The notes: generated from the letters alone by a model not told the origin. A DNA stretch of 15,274 nucleotides from Puniceicoccaceae bacterium (GCA_003567255.1 PWZW01000122.1:1-15274); one strand, 5' to 3'; positions 1 through 7,744 are shown, counted from the stretch's first letter. Translations and numbers: made by a program.

Positions 1-69
1 AAATGCTGCCGCTGCTGCCCCGGGTTCCATAAAAGGTATCAGCTTTTCACCCAAGGTGAGAATCTTCAA
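1..69 (-). CDS. Possible N-terminus of an unidentified protein, cut by the left edge
   Basis: A minus-strand frame is open from a TTG at 67-69 to the window edge, 23 codons reading (M)KILTLGEKLIPFMEPG and then an alanine run. A purine-rich AGGGAG lies about 12 bases upstream, farther than ideal. An in-frame ATG at 28-30 is an alternative start. The peptide looks protein-like but is too short to assign to a family. If real, its upstream region contains the 36-bp repeats at 199-288. The call rests only on an open frame and composition, so it could be chance. Confidence 0.25.
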   Translation of the reverse strand, partial: MKILTLGEKLIPFMEPGAAAAAF

Positions 70-153
70 ATGAATAAATGGCTCCCTGCATAGGTCCCCA
101 CCATCACAGGCTGAAGTCCCGATTCAACGGCGCTGGCCATCCGCTGAATTTGA

Positions 154-172
154 GGCAGGCCTTCAGCCTGCC
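154..172. repeat. Inverted repeat GGCAGGC/GCCTGCC
   Basis: Perfect 7-bp arms GGCAGGC (154-160) and GCCTGCC (166-172) flank the loop CTTCA. The same arms recur at 9554-9572 around a different loop. That suggests a small dispersed palindromic element rather than a local terminator. No T-run follows on either strand. Confidence 0.5.
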
Positions 173-198
173 ATTGTTTCCTATTTCCTTTCCTGGGG

Positions 199-234
199 CG
201 TTGCCCGCAGGCTACGATGGCAAGGCCGTTGGCC
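199..234. repeat. 36-bp direct repeat, copy 1
   Basis: This 36-base sequence, beginning CGTTGCCCGCAGG and ending GGCCGTTGGCC, recurs without a mismatch at 253-288, giving a 54-bp period. It contains TTGCC (201-205) facing GGCAA (219-223) and a GGCC-GTT-GGCC palindrome at its end, so the transcript or single strand could fold. This looks like a REP-type or other dispersed palindromic element. The family is not identified. Confidence 0.8.
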
Positions 235-252
235 TTAAAAAGAGACCTTGCC

Positions 253-288
253 CGTTGCCCGCAGGCTACGATGGCAAGGCCGTTGGCC
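253..288. repeat. 36-bp direct repeat, copy 2
   Basis: Exact second copy of the element at 199-234, separated from it by 18 bases. Perfect identity over 36 bases in non-coding DNA implies recent duplication, gene conversion or a mobile element. It is not a degenerate low-complexity run. Confidence 0.8.
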
Positions 289-440
289 CGGGAATGCGCG
301 GTGTCCAGACCCTCCACACGGAATTTGATACCGTTCATCAAGAAAGGCAGGGTTGCTTGGCGCACAGAAATGCCCCGCTACTTTCAGCTCGCTTGTGCAG
401 TTGACAGGGGCACGCCAAAGGCTAACTTCTCGTCTGACTT

Positions 441-517
441 GGGGGAGTAGCTCAGTTGGTTAGAGCGCCTGCTTCACACGCAGGAGGTCCCGGATTCGAG
501 TTCCGGCTCTCCCACCA
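441..517 (+). tRNA. tRNA-Val (anticodon CAC)
   Basis: A complete cloverleaf is visible. The acceptor stem GGGGGAG (441-447) pairs with CTCTCCC (507-513) with one G-U pair. The D arm starts GCTC at 450. The anticodon stem CCTGC (468-472) pairs with GCAGG (480-484) around the loop TTCACAC, placing anticodon CAC at 475-477, which reads the valine codon GUG. The variable loop is AGGTC. The T arm is CCGGA/TCCGG around TTCGAGT. The discriminator is A514 and CCA (515-517) is encoded, so the mature 3' end needs no nucleotide addition. Five Ts follow directly. It stands alone, with repeats on its left and the 3' end of lnt on its right. Confidence 0.97.
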
Positions 518-620
518 TTTTTATGCGGTGCCTGGGGGTACGAATCGGTTGCGTGTCGCTACACTCGGTACCTGTCTGTGCGGGTTCGCTGGATTTCCTA
601 TGAAAAAGCCCAAGGGGTCA

Positions 621-648
621 GCGGCACAGACAGAAATCGCTGTGCCGC
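621..648 (-). terminator. Hairpin just past the end of lnt
   Basis: GCGGCACAG (621-629) and CTGTGCCGC (640-648) form a perfect 9-bp stem with a 10-base loop, starting about 10 bases after the lnt stop codon on the minus strand. On that strand a run of five Ts comes only about 14 bases after the stem, with a C-rich stretch between. It is therefore a probable mRNA 3' hairpin, but an imperfect intrinsic terminator. No T-run follows on the plus strand. Confidence 0.4.
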
Positions 649-657
649 GCTGCAAGG

Positions 658-2277
658 TCACGCACGGTACCTTACCAGTGCCAAGGCAAACAATGCGCTG
701 AGCCCGACAAACCAATTCCCGTAGCGGACGTAGAAACTCTGCCGGCCATCCCAGTAAGTGTACTGAAAGACCTCGGCCGTGCCGCCTCCGCGAAAATAAA
801 TACTGCCGTGCTCGTCCAACATTACCTCCCGGACCGCGCCGAAGCTATCGAACCACCCGCTCCAACCGCCGTTCCCCACGCGCACCACCGGACGACGGGT
901 TTCCACCGCGCGCAAGGCGGCGTGCGCGGCATGCTGGTAGGCACCTCCCTCCTCGCCGTACCAAGCATTGTTAGTCGCCACAAAAAAGATATCCGCCCCG
1001 GCCTGCGCACTGGATCGGGCAAGTTGCGGGAAAATGTCCTCATAACAAATCAGCACACCCACCTCCAAAGTCCGGCCATTTGCGATCTCCAAAGGCAGTA
1101 GCTCAGGTCCCGGTCCTGGGGTAAAATCCGATCCGATCGGAACAAATTTGTCGATAAACCCGAGTAATCCGCGGAATGGAATGAACTCCCCAAAGGGAAC
1201 AAGTTTGCGCTTGGCGTAAAAAGCCTCCCGGAGGCCCTCCTCCGGGGTCACCACGAAAGCGGCGTTAAACCACTGCTCATGTTCCCGGTCCACCGCGAGG
1301 TTTCCCATCAGGATCGGCACCTCAAGGACACGGCTCGCTTGCTCCACCCACTCCCGCATTTCCGGATATCCTCCCAAGACCGGCCAAGGCGTCGACGCCT
1401 CGGGCCAAAGCACAACCTCTGGCTCAAGGCTACCGACGAATCGGGTTTGCCGAGACAAAATATCAAGGTTTTCGGTCGCTTCCTCCGGATCCCACTTAAC
1501 GTTTGCAGGAATGTAGGGTTGAACAAACCCGGCCCGAAAGAACTCGGTTTGTTCGGCGCGCTCGGGAAGGGTTTTAAAAAAGAGCATGATCGCCCCCAAA
1601 AGAAGGCCCAGCGCCAGATAGAGGTCCGGGCTCAACCACGTCGTGAGGGCTTTGTGTCGGGGGAAGAATAATCGATTCCGCAGGGTCCAGCCAATGCTGA
1701 GGTTAAACAGCACAAGCAAAAAACTCACTCCGTAAAAGCCGGTCCACGCGGCTACCTGCAGGGCGACGGGGCGCTCCCACTGAGAAAGCGCCAGCGGAGC
1801 CCAGGGAAACCCGGACAGCAGGAAGGTCCGCAACCATTCCAAAAAGACCCAAACCCCGGCGAGGCCAAGGAAGGCCAGTAGCCGATTGAAGAAGGCCGTG
1901 CCCGCCAGCTTGGGCAAGACCGCATGGGCCACCGTACACCAAGCGAGAAAAAAGAGCGCGAGGATACCACTCAGGGCGATGGTCCCGAAAAACGTTACGT
2001 GCCGTAGCCAGATTAAAACTACGATCCAGGCCAGCCAACTGGCAACGAAAGCGGTGATCAAAAAAGGCTTCCGGGGGACGCCCCGCGAGATACATAAAAG
2101 ACAGGGGATCAGCGCTACGTAGGCAAGCTCGGCAAAGTTAAAAGGCGGCAGCGACAGCGCCCATAGCGCCATGCTGAGCCCCGTCGCCACCACCGCCCAA
2201 ATCCAGGGGTGCTTGAGTGGTGCCAGGGGCCGCGGCGCTTCGCGCGGGTGGAGGGGCGATGATCCAAATAGGCGCAT
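658..2277 (-). CDS. lnt: Apolipoprotein N-acyltransferase
   Basis: Inner-membrane enzyme that transfers an acyl chain from a phospholipid to the N-terminal cysteine of apolipoprotein, the last step of bacterial lipoprotein maturation. The 539 residues match the usual family length. Residues about 25-235 contain a series of hydrophobic helices. A carbon-nitrogen hydrolase (nitrilase-like) domain follows at about 245-500, and a final helix at about 518-537 re-enters the membrane. The expected catalytic residues are present: E293 in LWPEAS, K356 in YAKRKLVPFGE and C411 in LICYED, matching the family Glu-Lys-Cys triad, with E413 of the CYE motif. The ATG overlaps the recD2 stop by one base (TAATG), so translation is probably coupled. 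A hairpin follows the stop codon. Assignment is firm. Confidence 0.96.
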   Translation of the reverse strand: MRLFGSSPLHPREAPRPLAPLKHPWIWAVVATGLSMALWALSLPPFNFAELAYVALIPCLLCISRGVPRKPFLITAFVASWLAWIVVLIWLRHVTFFGTIALSGILALFFLAWCTVAHAVLPKLAGTAFFNRLLAFLGLAGVWVFLEWLRTFLLSGFPWAPLALSQWERPVALQVAAWTGFYGVSFLLVLFNLSIGWTLRNRLFFPRHKALTTWLSPDLYLALGLLLGAIMLFFKTLPERAEQTEFFRAGFVQPYIPANVKWDPEEATENLDILSRQTRFVGSLEPEVVLWPEASTPWPVLGGYPEMREWVEQASRVLEVPILMGNLAVDREHEQWFNAAFVVTPEEGLREAFYAKRKLVPFGEFIPFRGLLGFIDKFVPIGSDFTPGPGPELLPLEIANGRTLEVGVLICYEDIFPQLARSSAQAGADIFFVATNNAWYGEEGGAYQHAAHAALRAVETRRPVVRVGNGGWSGWFDSFGAVREVMLDEHGSIYFRGGGTAEVFQYTYWDGRQSFYVRYGNWFVGLSALFALALVRYRA

Positions 2278-4613
2278 TAGCGGGGGTTTGCTGGGGGCCT
2301 CTCATCGGCAGCCTGACGCTCACAGGCGCGGCGCAAACGGGTGCGCAGGTGGGTGCGTCGCACCTCGGTCTTGGCGTTGCGCACCGCCATGGCATAGGCT
2401 TCGGGATCTCCGACCAAAAAGACCTTTTCCCGCGCCCGGGTAATCGCTGTGTAGATGAGGTTTCGCTGAAGTAAAAGGAAGTGCTGTTTTAACAGGGGAA
2501 TGATCACACAAGGGTACTCACTCCCCTGGCTTTTGTGAATAGAGATAGCGAAGGCGTGCTGCAACTCGGAGAGCTCACCCTTGGTGAATTCCACTGCCTG
2601 AAGGTCAAACTGTACGGTCAGCCCGGAGCGGTCCGGAGCAATTCCCGAAACGATGCCCATGTCTCCATTAAACACCCCCTTGTCATAGTTATTGCGCATC
2701 TGCAACACCTTGTCCCCAAGGCGGTATTGCGCACTGCCGAAGTCGATGCTGGTGGGCAGCGCACGGCCGGTCTTTTCCCGAAAGTAGACTTGGCGTGAGG
2801 GTTGGTAGGCCTTTGCTTTTCCGGAGACCTCGGCCTGGATCGGATTCAGCCGCTCCTGCAGCGCACGGTTGAGCGCGGAGATGCCCGCGGTGCCGCGATG
2901 CATCGGTGCGAGAATCTGCACATCGCGGATGGCGTGCTTACCAAAATGCCGGGGAATGTATTCGGCAGCCAAGTGCAGTGCCATTTCCACGCAACGCTCC
3001 GGATCCGTCACGGCGATGAAGTTAAAATCGTTTCTCGGGTCGAGGCCCTCCGCACTTTCCGCCATTCCGTAGGCATGGATATCCCCTTTCAAAATGGCGT
3101 GCGCGGTCGAGACGATCCCGCTTTCTTCATTTTGCCGGAAAATGGTTTCCAGACGGGTCACTTTGGCAGGGGGTGCTTGTATCAAATCTCCCAGTACGCT
3201 TCCGGCGCCGACCGACGGCAGTTGATCCGCATCACCCACCAGCAAAAGGTGGGCCCGAGCTGGCACCGCGCAAAAGAGCCGAGCGGCAAGAGCGGCGTCG
3301 AGCATACTGGCCTCATCCAAAATCAGAAAGTCGCAGGGCAGCGGATTATCCTCCCCGTGCACAAAGCCGCGGGTCGCCGGATCGTGCTTGAGCAGGCGGT
3401 GGATGGTACTGGCCGGGGCGCTCGCCGCCTCGGCCAATCGCTGCGCGGCACGCCCGGTCGGTGAGGCCAACTGAACCCGCACCTTCTTGGCCTTTAAAAT
3501 CTCGACCAAAGCGCGCAAAATGGTGGTTTTCCCGGTCCCCGGACCCCCCGTCAGGATCGAGACCTTTGCCTCGAGCGCATTCCGCACCGCCAAGGCTTGC
3601 TGCCCGGCAAAACGAAAGCCCGCACGCTTTTGTGCCCAATCGATCGCCGCATCAATTTTGATCGGCGGCAAAGCAGAATCGGCGGCGTCGAGTCCGCTGA
3701 TGGTTTTGGCGATGATTGCTTCATTGCGGCCCGTGGCGGGCAGTTGGACTCCCGGCCCGAGGATGCCCCCGTTCTCCGTATCCTCGACCTGGATGCGCTC
3801 AAGCTTCACTTGCTCAGTGAGTTTGCCGATGCGCGGGAGGATCAGATTTCCATCGACCTTTAACAGCTCGGCACTCAGCTGAATCAAGGCATCGTGCGTC
3901 GCGACAGTATGTCCCTTACCCTCCAGATCCCGCATCGTGTGAAGTATCCCGGCGTCAATCCGTTCGCTTGAATTCGTCGGGAAACCGAGATTCAGCGCGA
4001 TCTTGTCGGCCGTAGCAAAACCGATGCGCTCAATCTCCCCCGCCAAGCGGTACGGTTCTTTCTCCAGGATGTAGCGGGCATTATTTCCATATTTTTTGAC
4101 CAGCCGCACGCACTGGGAAGTGGTGACCCCGTAAGTCTGGAGAAACATCATGACATCACGCACCGCGACTTGCGCTTCCCAAGCCTTTTTAATCGACTGC
4201 ACCCGTTGCTTTCCAATCCCCGGAACCTCGCTGAGACGGCCGGATTCCTTGGAGATGATCTCCAGAGTCCGCGCGCCAAAGTGGTCGACGATCTTTTTCG
4301 CGTAAGCCTTGCCAATCCCGTGCACCAAGCCACTGCCGAGGTATTTGCGGATACCGTGGACCGAGGAAGGCAGTTTGGACTCAAAGCTTTTAACCTTAAA
4401 TTGGTCCCCGTGCCGGGGATGGCGGGTCCAGTTGCCGTTTAACCTCAGTGTCTCCCCACACTGCACCCCGGGCAGCGGTCCGGAGATCGTGACTTTCTCT
4501 TTGCTCTCGGCCATCTTGAGTTCAGCAATGCAAAAGGCGTTTTCCTCGTTCAGGAAAACAATCCTTTCGAGAACACCCTCAATTGACTCACTAAACTGCG
4601 CCGCTGTTTCCAT
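2277..4613 (-). CDS. recD2: RecD2-type ATP-dependent DNA helicase
   Basis: Superfamily 1B 5'-3' DNA helicase of the RecD2 (RecD-like, RecBC-independent) group, involved in DNA repair and replication-fork processing. The N-terminal third carries helix-hairpin-helix segments (about 90-113, 127-146 and 192-211), typical of RecD2 and absent from RecBCD RecD. Helicase motifs follow in order: Walker A GGPGTGKT (356-363), motif Ia ASPTGRAAQRL (384-394), DEAS Walker B (433-436), motif III GDADQLPSVGAGS (460-472), FRQ (492-494), motif V with HKSQGSEY (693-700) and motif VI YTAITRARE (721-729). At 778 residues it is somewhat longer than many RecD2 proteins, mainly in a basic C-terminal tail. AAGGGTG stands a few bases before the ATG. 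No recB or recC is in the window. It overlaps lnt by one base. Confidence 0.95.
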   Translation of the reverse strand: METAAQFSESIEGVLERIVFLNEENAFCIAELKMAESKEKVTISGPLPGVQCGETLRLNGNWTRHPRHGDQFKVKSFESKLPSSVHGIRKYLGSGLVHGIGKAYAKKIVDHFGARTLEIISKESGRLSEVPGIGKQRVQSIKKAWEAQVAVRDVMMFLQTYGVTTSQCVRLVKKYGNNARYILEKEPYRLAGEIERIGFATADKIALNLGFPTNSSERIDAGILHTMRDLEGKGHTVATHDALIQLSAELLKVDGNLILPRIGKLTEQVKLERIQVEDTENGGILGPGVQLPATGRNEAIIAKTISGLDAADSALPPIKIDAAIDWAQKRAGFRFAGQQALAVRNALEAKVSILTGGPGTGKTTILRALVEILKAKKVRVQLASPTGRAAQRLAEAASAPASTIHRLLKHDPATRGFVHGEDNPLPCDFLILDEASMLDAALAARLFCAVPARAHLLLVGDADQLPSVGAGSVLGDLIQAPPAKVTRLETIFRQNEESGIVSTAHAILKGDIHAYGMAESAEGLDPRNDFNFIAVTDPERCVEMALHLAAEYIPRHFGKHAIRDVQILAPMHRGTAGISALNRALQERLNPIQAEVSGKAKAYQPSRQVYFREKTGRALPTSIDFGSAQYRLGDKVLQMRNNYDKGVFNGDMGIVSGIAPDRSGLTVQFDLQAVEFTKGELSELQHAFAISIHKSQGSEYPCVIIPLLKQHFLLLQRNLIYTAITRAREKVFLVGDPEAYAMAVRNAKTEVRRTHLRTRLRRACERQAADERPPANPR

Positions 4614-5008
4614 ACACCCTTAGTTTCAAACGACTAACAGGCCCCCGCCCAAGGTCAACCGCCACCACGCCCAATTTGCAAAGTGCCCTGCCCCTTAAGG
4701 TCCTCGGCCCCCGACAACGTCGCCCCGGCCATATAGCGGAAAACCCTGCCTTCCACCGACCCCGCAACTTCCCAAACAATGAGCATGGGCATTGGCTTTC
4801 CTCTGAAAACCGTTTTCGGGATCCCTTATACGTGGTGGATCGTGGCAAGCTTGCTCATGAGATGGTGCCCGCAAGATTCACTGGCCCACTAGCCTGACCT
4901 CCGAACAATGCCTCCGCATAGGATAAACCAAGCTTATGCGGAATCACCCCAAAATTATCAAATAGATTAGCATTATTCCTAACTTACCCAACACTATCCA
5001 AACCCATC
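4614..5008. other. Spacer between divergent recD2 and the sulfatase maturase
   Basis: This spacer must hold the promoters of recD2 (minus) and the maturase (plus), since the two genes diverge. No good -35/-10 pair stands out: TTGACC at 4653-4658 (minus strand) has no convincing -10 partner. An inverted repeat sits at 4913-4942. Short plus-strand frames exist, one of 37 codons from ATG 4779 with an aromatic, hydrophobic stretch, but none has a ribosome binding site or recognisable similarity. Confidence 0.5.
4913..4942. promoter_or_regulatory. Inverted repeat upstream of the sulfatase maturase
   Basis: TCCGCATA (4913-4920) and TATGCGGA (4935-4942) are perfect 8-bp inverted arms separated by 14 bases, about 110 bases before the likely maturase start. 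No T-run follows, so it is not an intrinsic terminator. Arm length and location would suit an operator or a leader hairpin. No known binding consensus is recognised. Confidence 0.4.
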
Positions 5009-5053
5009 GTGATGATCTTGGCGTGGGGATGGATCAACGCTATCTTTATCGTC

Positions 5054-6280
5054 ATGCGTCCCTTACCCTTACCAACCGTTGCTCAAGCACCTTTTCACTT
5101 AATGACCAAAGCGGCGAGCGCAGCGTGCAACCTCGATTGCAGCTATTGCTACTACCTCGAAAAACAAGCACTCTACGAGACCTGCGGGCGTACCCGGATG
5201 TCGCGTGAAACGCTCGAGATTTTCGTCCGCGACTACATCTCCGCCCAACCGGCAGACCCGGTCACCTTTGCCTGGCAAGGGGGCGAGCCCACCCTTATGG
5301 GGATTGATTTTTACCGCGAAGCCGTTCGCTTGCAAAAGCGCTATGGTGCCGGGCGCCAAATTGACAATGCTTTCCAAACAAACGGGACACGCCTCGACGA
5401 TGCATGGTGCCGGTTTTTCACGGAAAACGATTTTCTCGTTGGTATCAGTATTGATGGTCCACGGGAGATCCACGATAGCCATCGTCTGAGCCGCAGCGGC
5501 AAGGGCACCTTCGACTCCGTAATGGCAGGGCTCCGCCTCCTCAAAAAACATGGTGTTAGTTTTAACACACTGACCACCGTCCACCGTCGCAACGAAACCC
5601 GCGGCCGTGAAGTCTACAAGTTTCTCAAAAAATGCGGCTCACGCTACCTTCAGTTTATCCCCATCGTCGAACGGGAAGCAGGTCCCTGCGCCAAGCAATC
5701 CGGGCTTAGGCTGGCAAGCCCCGACGATCCTGAGTCGGCAGTGATGCCATGGAGCGTTAGCTCGGGCGGGTTTGGACGGTTTTTGGCAGATGTTTTCGAG
5801 GTTTGGCGGAAGAAGGATGTTGGCAAGGTCTTTGTCCAACACTTCGACGGTGCCCTTTCTGCATGGCTGGGTTTGGGGAACACCACCTGCGTTTCCGCAC
5901 CCACCTGTGGACGCAACCTGGCGATTGAGCATGACGGCTCAATCTATGCCTGCGATCACTACGTTTACCCGGAGTATCGCGTCGGAAAACTCGGCGAGGC
6001 TCCCCTCGCATCCATCGTTGACCAGCCCCGGCAAAAACACTTTGGCGAAGCTAAGAAGACGACCCTACCCCGCGCCTGCGTGGAGTGCCGCTACCGCTTT
6101 GCCTGTGAAGGCGATTGCCCGAAGCATCGCTTCGTTGCCTTGGGCGGAGAAGTGCATCCGCAAAGCTATCTCTGCCGCAGCTTCAAAAGCTTTTACAAGC
6201 ACATCGATCCGACGATGCGTGCGATGGCGGACGATTGGCGACGCCACAACGGCACACCCGCGCTTCCACGCCTTCGCTAA
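5054..6280 (+). CDS. Anaerobic sulfatase-maturating enzyme (radical SAM, SPASM)
   Basis: Cytoplasmic radical SAM enzyme that oxidises the active-site Cys or Ser of sulfatases to formylglycine without oxygen. Counting from ATG 5054, the SAM cluster motif CX3CX2C is C25, C29 and C32, followed by YYLEK. The SAM-contact region is WQGGEPT, with SIDGP further on. The C-terminal SPASM cysteines are C279, C285, C300, C342, C345, C351, C355 and C374. This is the spacing of the two auxiliary 4Fe-4S clusters of characterised anSMEs. D301 follows C300 as in the family. The frame opens earlier, at ATG 5009, but that adds a hydrophobic 15-residue leader unusual for this soluble enzyme, so 5054 is preferred. 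Neither start has a clear ribosome binding site. No sulfatase gene is adjacent, so its substrates must lie elsewhere. Confidence 0.92.
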   Translation: MRPLPLPTVAQAPFHLMTKAASAACNLDCSYCYYLEKQALYETCGRTRMSRETLEIFVRDYISAQPADPVTFAWQGGEPTLMGIDFYREAVRLQKRYGAGRQIDNAFQTNGTRLDDAWCRFFTENDFLVGISIDGPREIHDSHRLSRSGKGTFDSVMAGLRLLKKHGVSFNTLTTVHRRNETRGREVYKFLKKCGSRYLQFIPIVEREAGPCAKQSGLRLASPDDPESAVMPWSVSSGGFGRFLADVFEVWRKKDVGKVFVQHFDGALSAWLGLGNTTCVSAPTCGRNLAIEHDGSIYACDHYVYPEYRVGKLGEAPLASIVDQPRQKHFGEAKKTTLPRACVECRYRFACEGDCPKHRFVALGGEVHPQSYLCRSFKSFYKHIDPTMRAMADDWRRHNGTPALPRLR

Positions 6281-6533
6281 TTATTTTTAAATCCTGACCG
6301 CCGATCCGCAAAAGCTGAAGCGGCTTCGTTCGGGATGTCGCTGATGTGCCTCACCCACCAGCGCACCAGCGGCCCATTCCCTACCGACCTTTGCGGAGAA
6401 GTTCTCGCGGTTCTCGCCAAACGTCTCCCAAACAACAGAAATAGGCCCATGCCCCCCCGCAGAGACACTGCCCAGAGACCCGAAAGATAAAAAGTTCGAT
6501 TTCGGGCGCGGGCGACCCTAACATGGCTACCTT
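6281..6533. other. Spacer between the maturase and galE, repeat-like
   Basis: No gene is supported. A minus-strand frame is open across most of it (about 6277-6468) but lacks a convincing start. Its translation ends in an Arg/Ala-rich stretch resembling a read-through dispersed repeat more than a protein. There is no clear terminator after the maturase, only short GAAGC/GCTTC complementarity near 6315-6330. CCCGAAA (6479-6485) and TTTCGGG (6500-6506) form an inverted repeat about 30 bases before galE. Confidence 0.35.
6479..6506. promoter_or_regulatory. Inverted repeat upstream of galE
   Basis: Perfect 7-bp arms CCCGAAA and TTTCGGG flank a 14-base AT-rich loop, ending 27 bases before the galE ATG. 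The position suits an operator or 5' leader hairpin. No regulator family is recognised and no convincing promoter hexamers accompany it. Confidence 0.3.
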
Positions 6534-7523
6534 ATGAAAGTACTTGTAGCAGGTGGAGCGGGTTATATCGGGAGTCATTGTGTTCGTCAGCTGCAGGCGG
6601 CGGGCCACAGCCCGGTAGTGGTCGACAATCTCGTATTTGGCCATCGGGCGGCCGTCGCCCCCGACGTACCATTTTACGACGCAGATCTCGGCGATAAAGC
6701 AGCGATGGAAGCGCTCCTCAAGCGGGAGGAGATCGACATGGTCATGCACTTCGCTGCCTTTGCTTACGTTGGTGAATCCGTCACCGAACCACGCAAATAC
6801 TACGAAAACAACTTTGTCGCTACGCTCCGCTTGCTCGAAGCCATGCTCGACGCAGGCGTCAAAAAATTCGTTTTTTCCTCCACCTGCGCAACCTTCGGGG
6901 TTCCCACCTCGCTCCCGATCACGGAAGACCTACCGCAAGCCCCGATCAACCCCTACGGCCAGACTAAATTGGACGTGGAAAACCTACTGAAGTCGTTCTG
7001 TCACGCCTACGGTATGAGCTTTGCCGCCTTCCGCTACTTCAATGCCGCAGGCGCGGCGGAAGACGGGACCATCGGAGAAGACCACAACCCTGAGACCCAC
7101 CTGATTCCCCTCGTGATCGACGCGGCCACCGGACGCCGGGAAAACATCAAAATTTTCGGGACCGACTACCCCACCCCCGACGGCACCTGCCTGCGCGACT
7201 ACATCCACGTCGACGACCTGGCCCGCGCCCACATCGCGGCCTTCCCGTTGTTGGAAAAGGCGGGTGCGGGGCATTTTTATAACCTCGGGACCGGCACTCC
7301 GAACTCCGTTCGCGAGATCATCACCGCCGTCGAACAAGTGACCGGCAAACGCGTCCCCACCGTCGAAGCCGAGCGCCGCGCCGGAGATCCCCCCTCCCTT
7401 TATGCAGACAGCAGCAAAGCCATCCGCGAGTTGGGCTGGAAGATCAAATACACCGACGTCACCGCAATCATCGAAACCGCCTGGCGCTGGCACCGCGACC
7501 ATCCCAAGGGCTTTGGGTCTTGA
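6534..7523 (+). CDS. galE: UDP-glucose 4-epimerase
   Basis: NAD-dependent epimerase of the extended short-chain dehydrogenase family. It interconverts UDP-glucose and UDP-galactose for galactose use and for envelope or capsule polysaccharide synthesis. The 329 residues show the NAD-binding GGAGYIGSH motif (residues 7-15), D31 at the end of the second strand, and the catalytic FSSTCATFG segment, with T117 in the Ser/Thr position. The YGQTK motif carries catalytic Y141 and K145. Substrate-side motifs FRYFNAAGA and LRDYIHVDDLA are also present. The ATG is the natural start because the Rossmann strand begins immediately, although no good Shine-Dalgarno precedes it. It appears to be a single-gene unit, convergent with the toxin-antitoxin block; the hairpin at 7586-7618 lies between them. 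Confidence 0.95.
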   Translation: MKVLVAGGAGYIGSHCVRQLQAAGHSPVVVDNLVFGHRAAVAPDVPFYDADLGDKAAMEALLKREEIDMVMHFAAFAYVGESVTEPRKYYENNFVATLRLLEAMLDAGVKKFVFSSTCATFGVPTSLPITEDLPQAPINPYGQTKLDVENLLKSFCHAYGMSFAAFRYFNAAGAAEDGTIGEDHNPETHLIPLVIDAATGRRENIKIFGTDYPTPDGTCLRDYIHVDDLARAHIAAFPLLEKAGAGHFYNLGTGTPNSVREIITAVEQVTGKRVPTVEAERRAGDPPSLYADSSKAIRELGWKIKYTDVTAIIETAWRWHRDHPKGFGS

Positions 7524-7585
7524 GGGCAAACGTCCAAAGGCTTACCTTTTCCCGAAAAACGCCCCCCGGTGTGCCAAACAAAAAG

Positions 7586-7618
7586 AGGTGACCAAGGGAA
7601 AACCCCCCTTGGTCACCT
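7586..7618 (-). terminator. Strong intrinsic terminator (minus strand, possibly bidirectional)
   Basis: AGGTGACCAAGGG (7586-7598) and CCCTTGGTCACCT (7606-7618) form a perfect 13-bp stem around a 7-base loop. Read on the minus strand the stem is followed at once by CTTTTTGTTT, a good U-tract. It should therefore end the transcript coming from the small ORF and hipA. On the plus strand the tail is only TGATATT, so termination of galE would be weaker, though the stem lies about 60 bases after the galE stop. Confidence 0.8.
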
Positions 7619-7648
7619 TGATATTCCGAGGGCAGCCGAAGGGGGGCG

Positions 7649-7744
7649 CTACCGCTCGGAACCAAGCTTGATGACTTCCCCTTTCGCTTCAGTTGTATGT
7701 TCGTGTGACATGGGAGTGGGTGTTCGCTTCGTTTTTTTCATCAT
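7649..7744 (-). CDS. Putative 31-residue small protein
   Basis: A short minus-strand frame starting ATGATG (7744 or 7741) ends at TAG 7649-7651. A GGAG motif sits five bases before the first ATG, one of the clearer ribosome binding sites in this window. The product is basic at its N-terminus (MMKKTKRTPT) and ends EAKGEVIKLGSER, without a membrane segment. It lies 96 bases after the hipA stop on the same strand, and the strong terminator begins about 30 bases past its own stop. It may be the last gene of the hip transcript or an independent small gene. No family is recognised. The case rests on ribosome binding site, position and terminator, not homology. Confidence 0.45.
   Translation of the reverse strand: MMKKTKRTPTPMSHEHTTEAKGEVIKLGSER

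Larger units (their letters stand above)
70..440. other. Gene-poor, repeat-bearing spacer left of the tRNA
   Basis: No convincing gene is visible in this 371-base spacer. Open frames exist on both strands, but they translate through the repeated 36-bp element and resemble no protein. The spacer holds an inverted repeat at 154-172 and the two copies of a 36-bp sequence at 199-234 and 253-288. The composition suggests non-coding repetitive DNA beside the tRNA gene. Confidence 0.5.

Noticed and set aside
199..288. CRISPR array
   Set aside because: Only two repeat units with an 18-base gap, internal palindromes, and no cas genes; spacing and copy number do not fit.
66..404. Overlapping frames on both strands containing a repeated peptide ANGLAIVACGQR
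   Set aside because: The peptide repeat is only the translation of the duplicated 36-bp DNA element; both strands are open equally.
4676..4897. Plus-strand open frames upstream of the maturase, including a 37-codon frame (4779-4892) with an aromatic hydrophobic stretch
   Set aside because: No ribosome binding site, no recognisable family, and two overlapping frames look equally protein-like. Recorded as spacer; conservation would be needed to revive it.
6277..6468. 63-residue minus-strand frame antisense to the maturase 3' spacer
   Set aside because: Overlaps the maturase stop antisense, has no ribosome binding site and no family resemblance.
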